In this document: positions 5,283-5,355 of the stretch, in pieces
Layout: the number at the start of each line of letters is the position of its first letter
Numbering within the stretch: the stretch's first letter is position 1
Origin: JACQAI01 sp035507915
GTDB taxonomy: Bacteria; Pseudomonadota; Alphaproteobacteria; Elsterales; Elsteraceae
DNA length: 5,355 nt
Direction: 5' to 3'
NCBI GenBank assembly: GCA_035507915.1
Contig: DATJNS010000300.1
Location: forward strand, 1-5,355
Program-made: the position numbers and the translations under genes
The notes under the pieces: model-generated
Databases searched by the model: none
The model's input: only the letters and a program-made list of their open reading frames with translations
What the model was told of the DNA's origin: nothing

Positions 5283-5355
5283 GGATGGCTCGGGCAATCA
5301 GCGCTATCAGATCGTCGCGGGTACGCTTGGGCGCCGAGGGATGTTAGCATGGGAA
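5283..5355. other. Flanking DNA outside the IS21 right end
   Basis: These 73 bases hold no complete gene. On the minus strand one frame reads SAPKRTRDDLIALIARAIL toward the IS, which is protein-like but follows a stop and has no ATG, so it could be part of a disrupted gene or chance. No RNA gene or clear promoter was seen. Confidence 0.3.

Noticed and set aside
5277..5310. An outward promoter from the IS21 right tip (TTGACA)
   Set aside because: The -35 match is perfect, but no acceptable -10 element lies 16-18 bases downstream; TATCAG is too far away.

Overview
The window is a nest of mobile DNA from a GC-rich bacterium. The insertion-sequence families and protein styles suggest a proteobacterium, perhaps an alphaproteobacterium, but nothing here fixes the taxon. 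No housekeeping gene is visible.

Layout. (1) Bases 1 to about 195 are the right end of an ISL3-type element: the last 53 codons of its transposase and a probable terminal repeat. (2) It abuts the left end of an IS21-family element that runs to about 5282. This carries istA (intact, 506 aa) and istB, overlapping by one base at TGATG, and ends on the right in two tandem copies of a terminal repeat. (3) istB is cut inside the codons of its Walker A loop by a 2,597-bp cassette (about 2082-4678). Removing the cassette rejoins istB exactly, in frame, as a normal 243-residue IstB ending in Walker B and sensor motifs. (4) The last 73 bases lie outside the IS21 end.

The cassette reads on the minus strand and carries only recombination-type genes: a DUF5372-like protein, a 65-residue small protein whose frame overlaps the 3' part of that gene, and a large serine recombinase (689 aa) with a resolvase domain, recombinase domain, zinc ribbon, coiled coil and an added C-terminal excisionase-type helix-turn-helix. 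The DUF5372-like frame and the recombinase overlap at ATGA. No cargo gene is seen.

The two junctions share ACCG. Joining the cassette ends in silico gives an attP with 18-bp arms that are 13/18 symmetric around an AC dinucleotide, as expected for a serine integrase. The same join also completes the first cassette gene. In the integrated form its frame has no start codon of its own. In the circle it gains an in-frame ATG with a good Shine-Dalgarno sequence that overlaps the recombinase stop codon. The attachment site therefore appears to lie within the 5' end of a gene, so integration would disconnect that gene from its start and also inactivate the host IS21 transposition helper. Both effects should reverse on excision.
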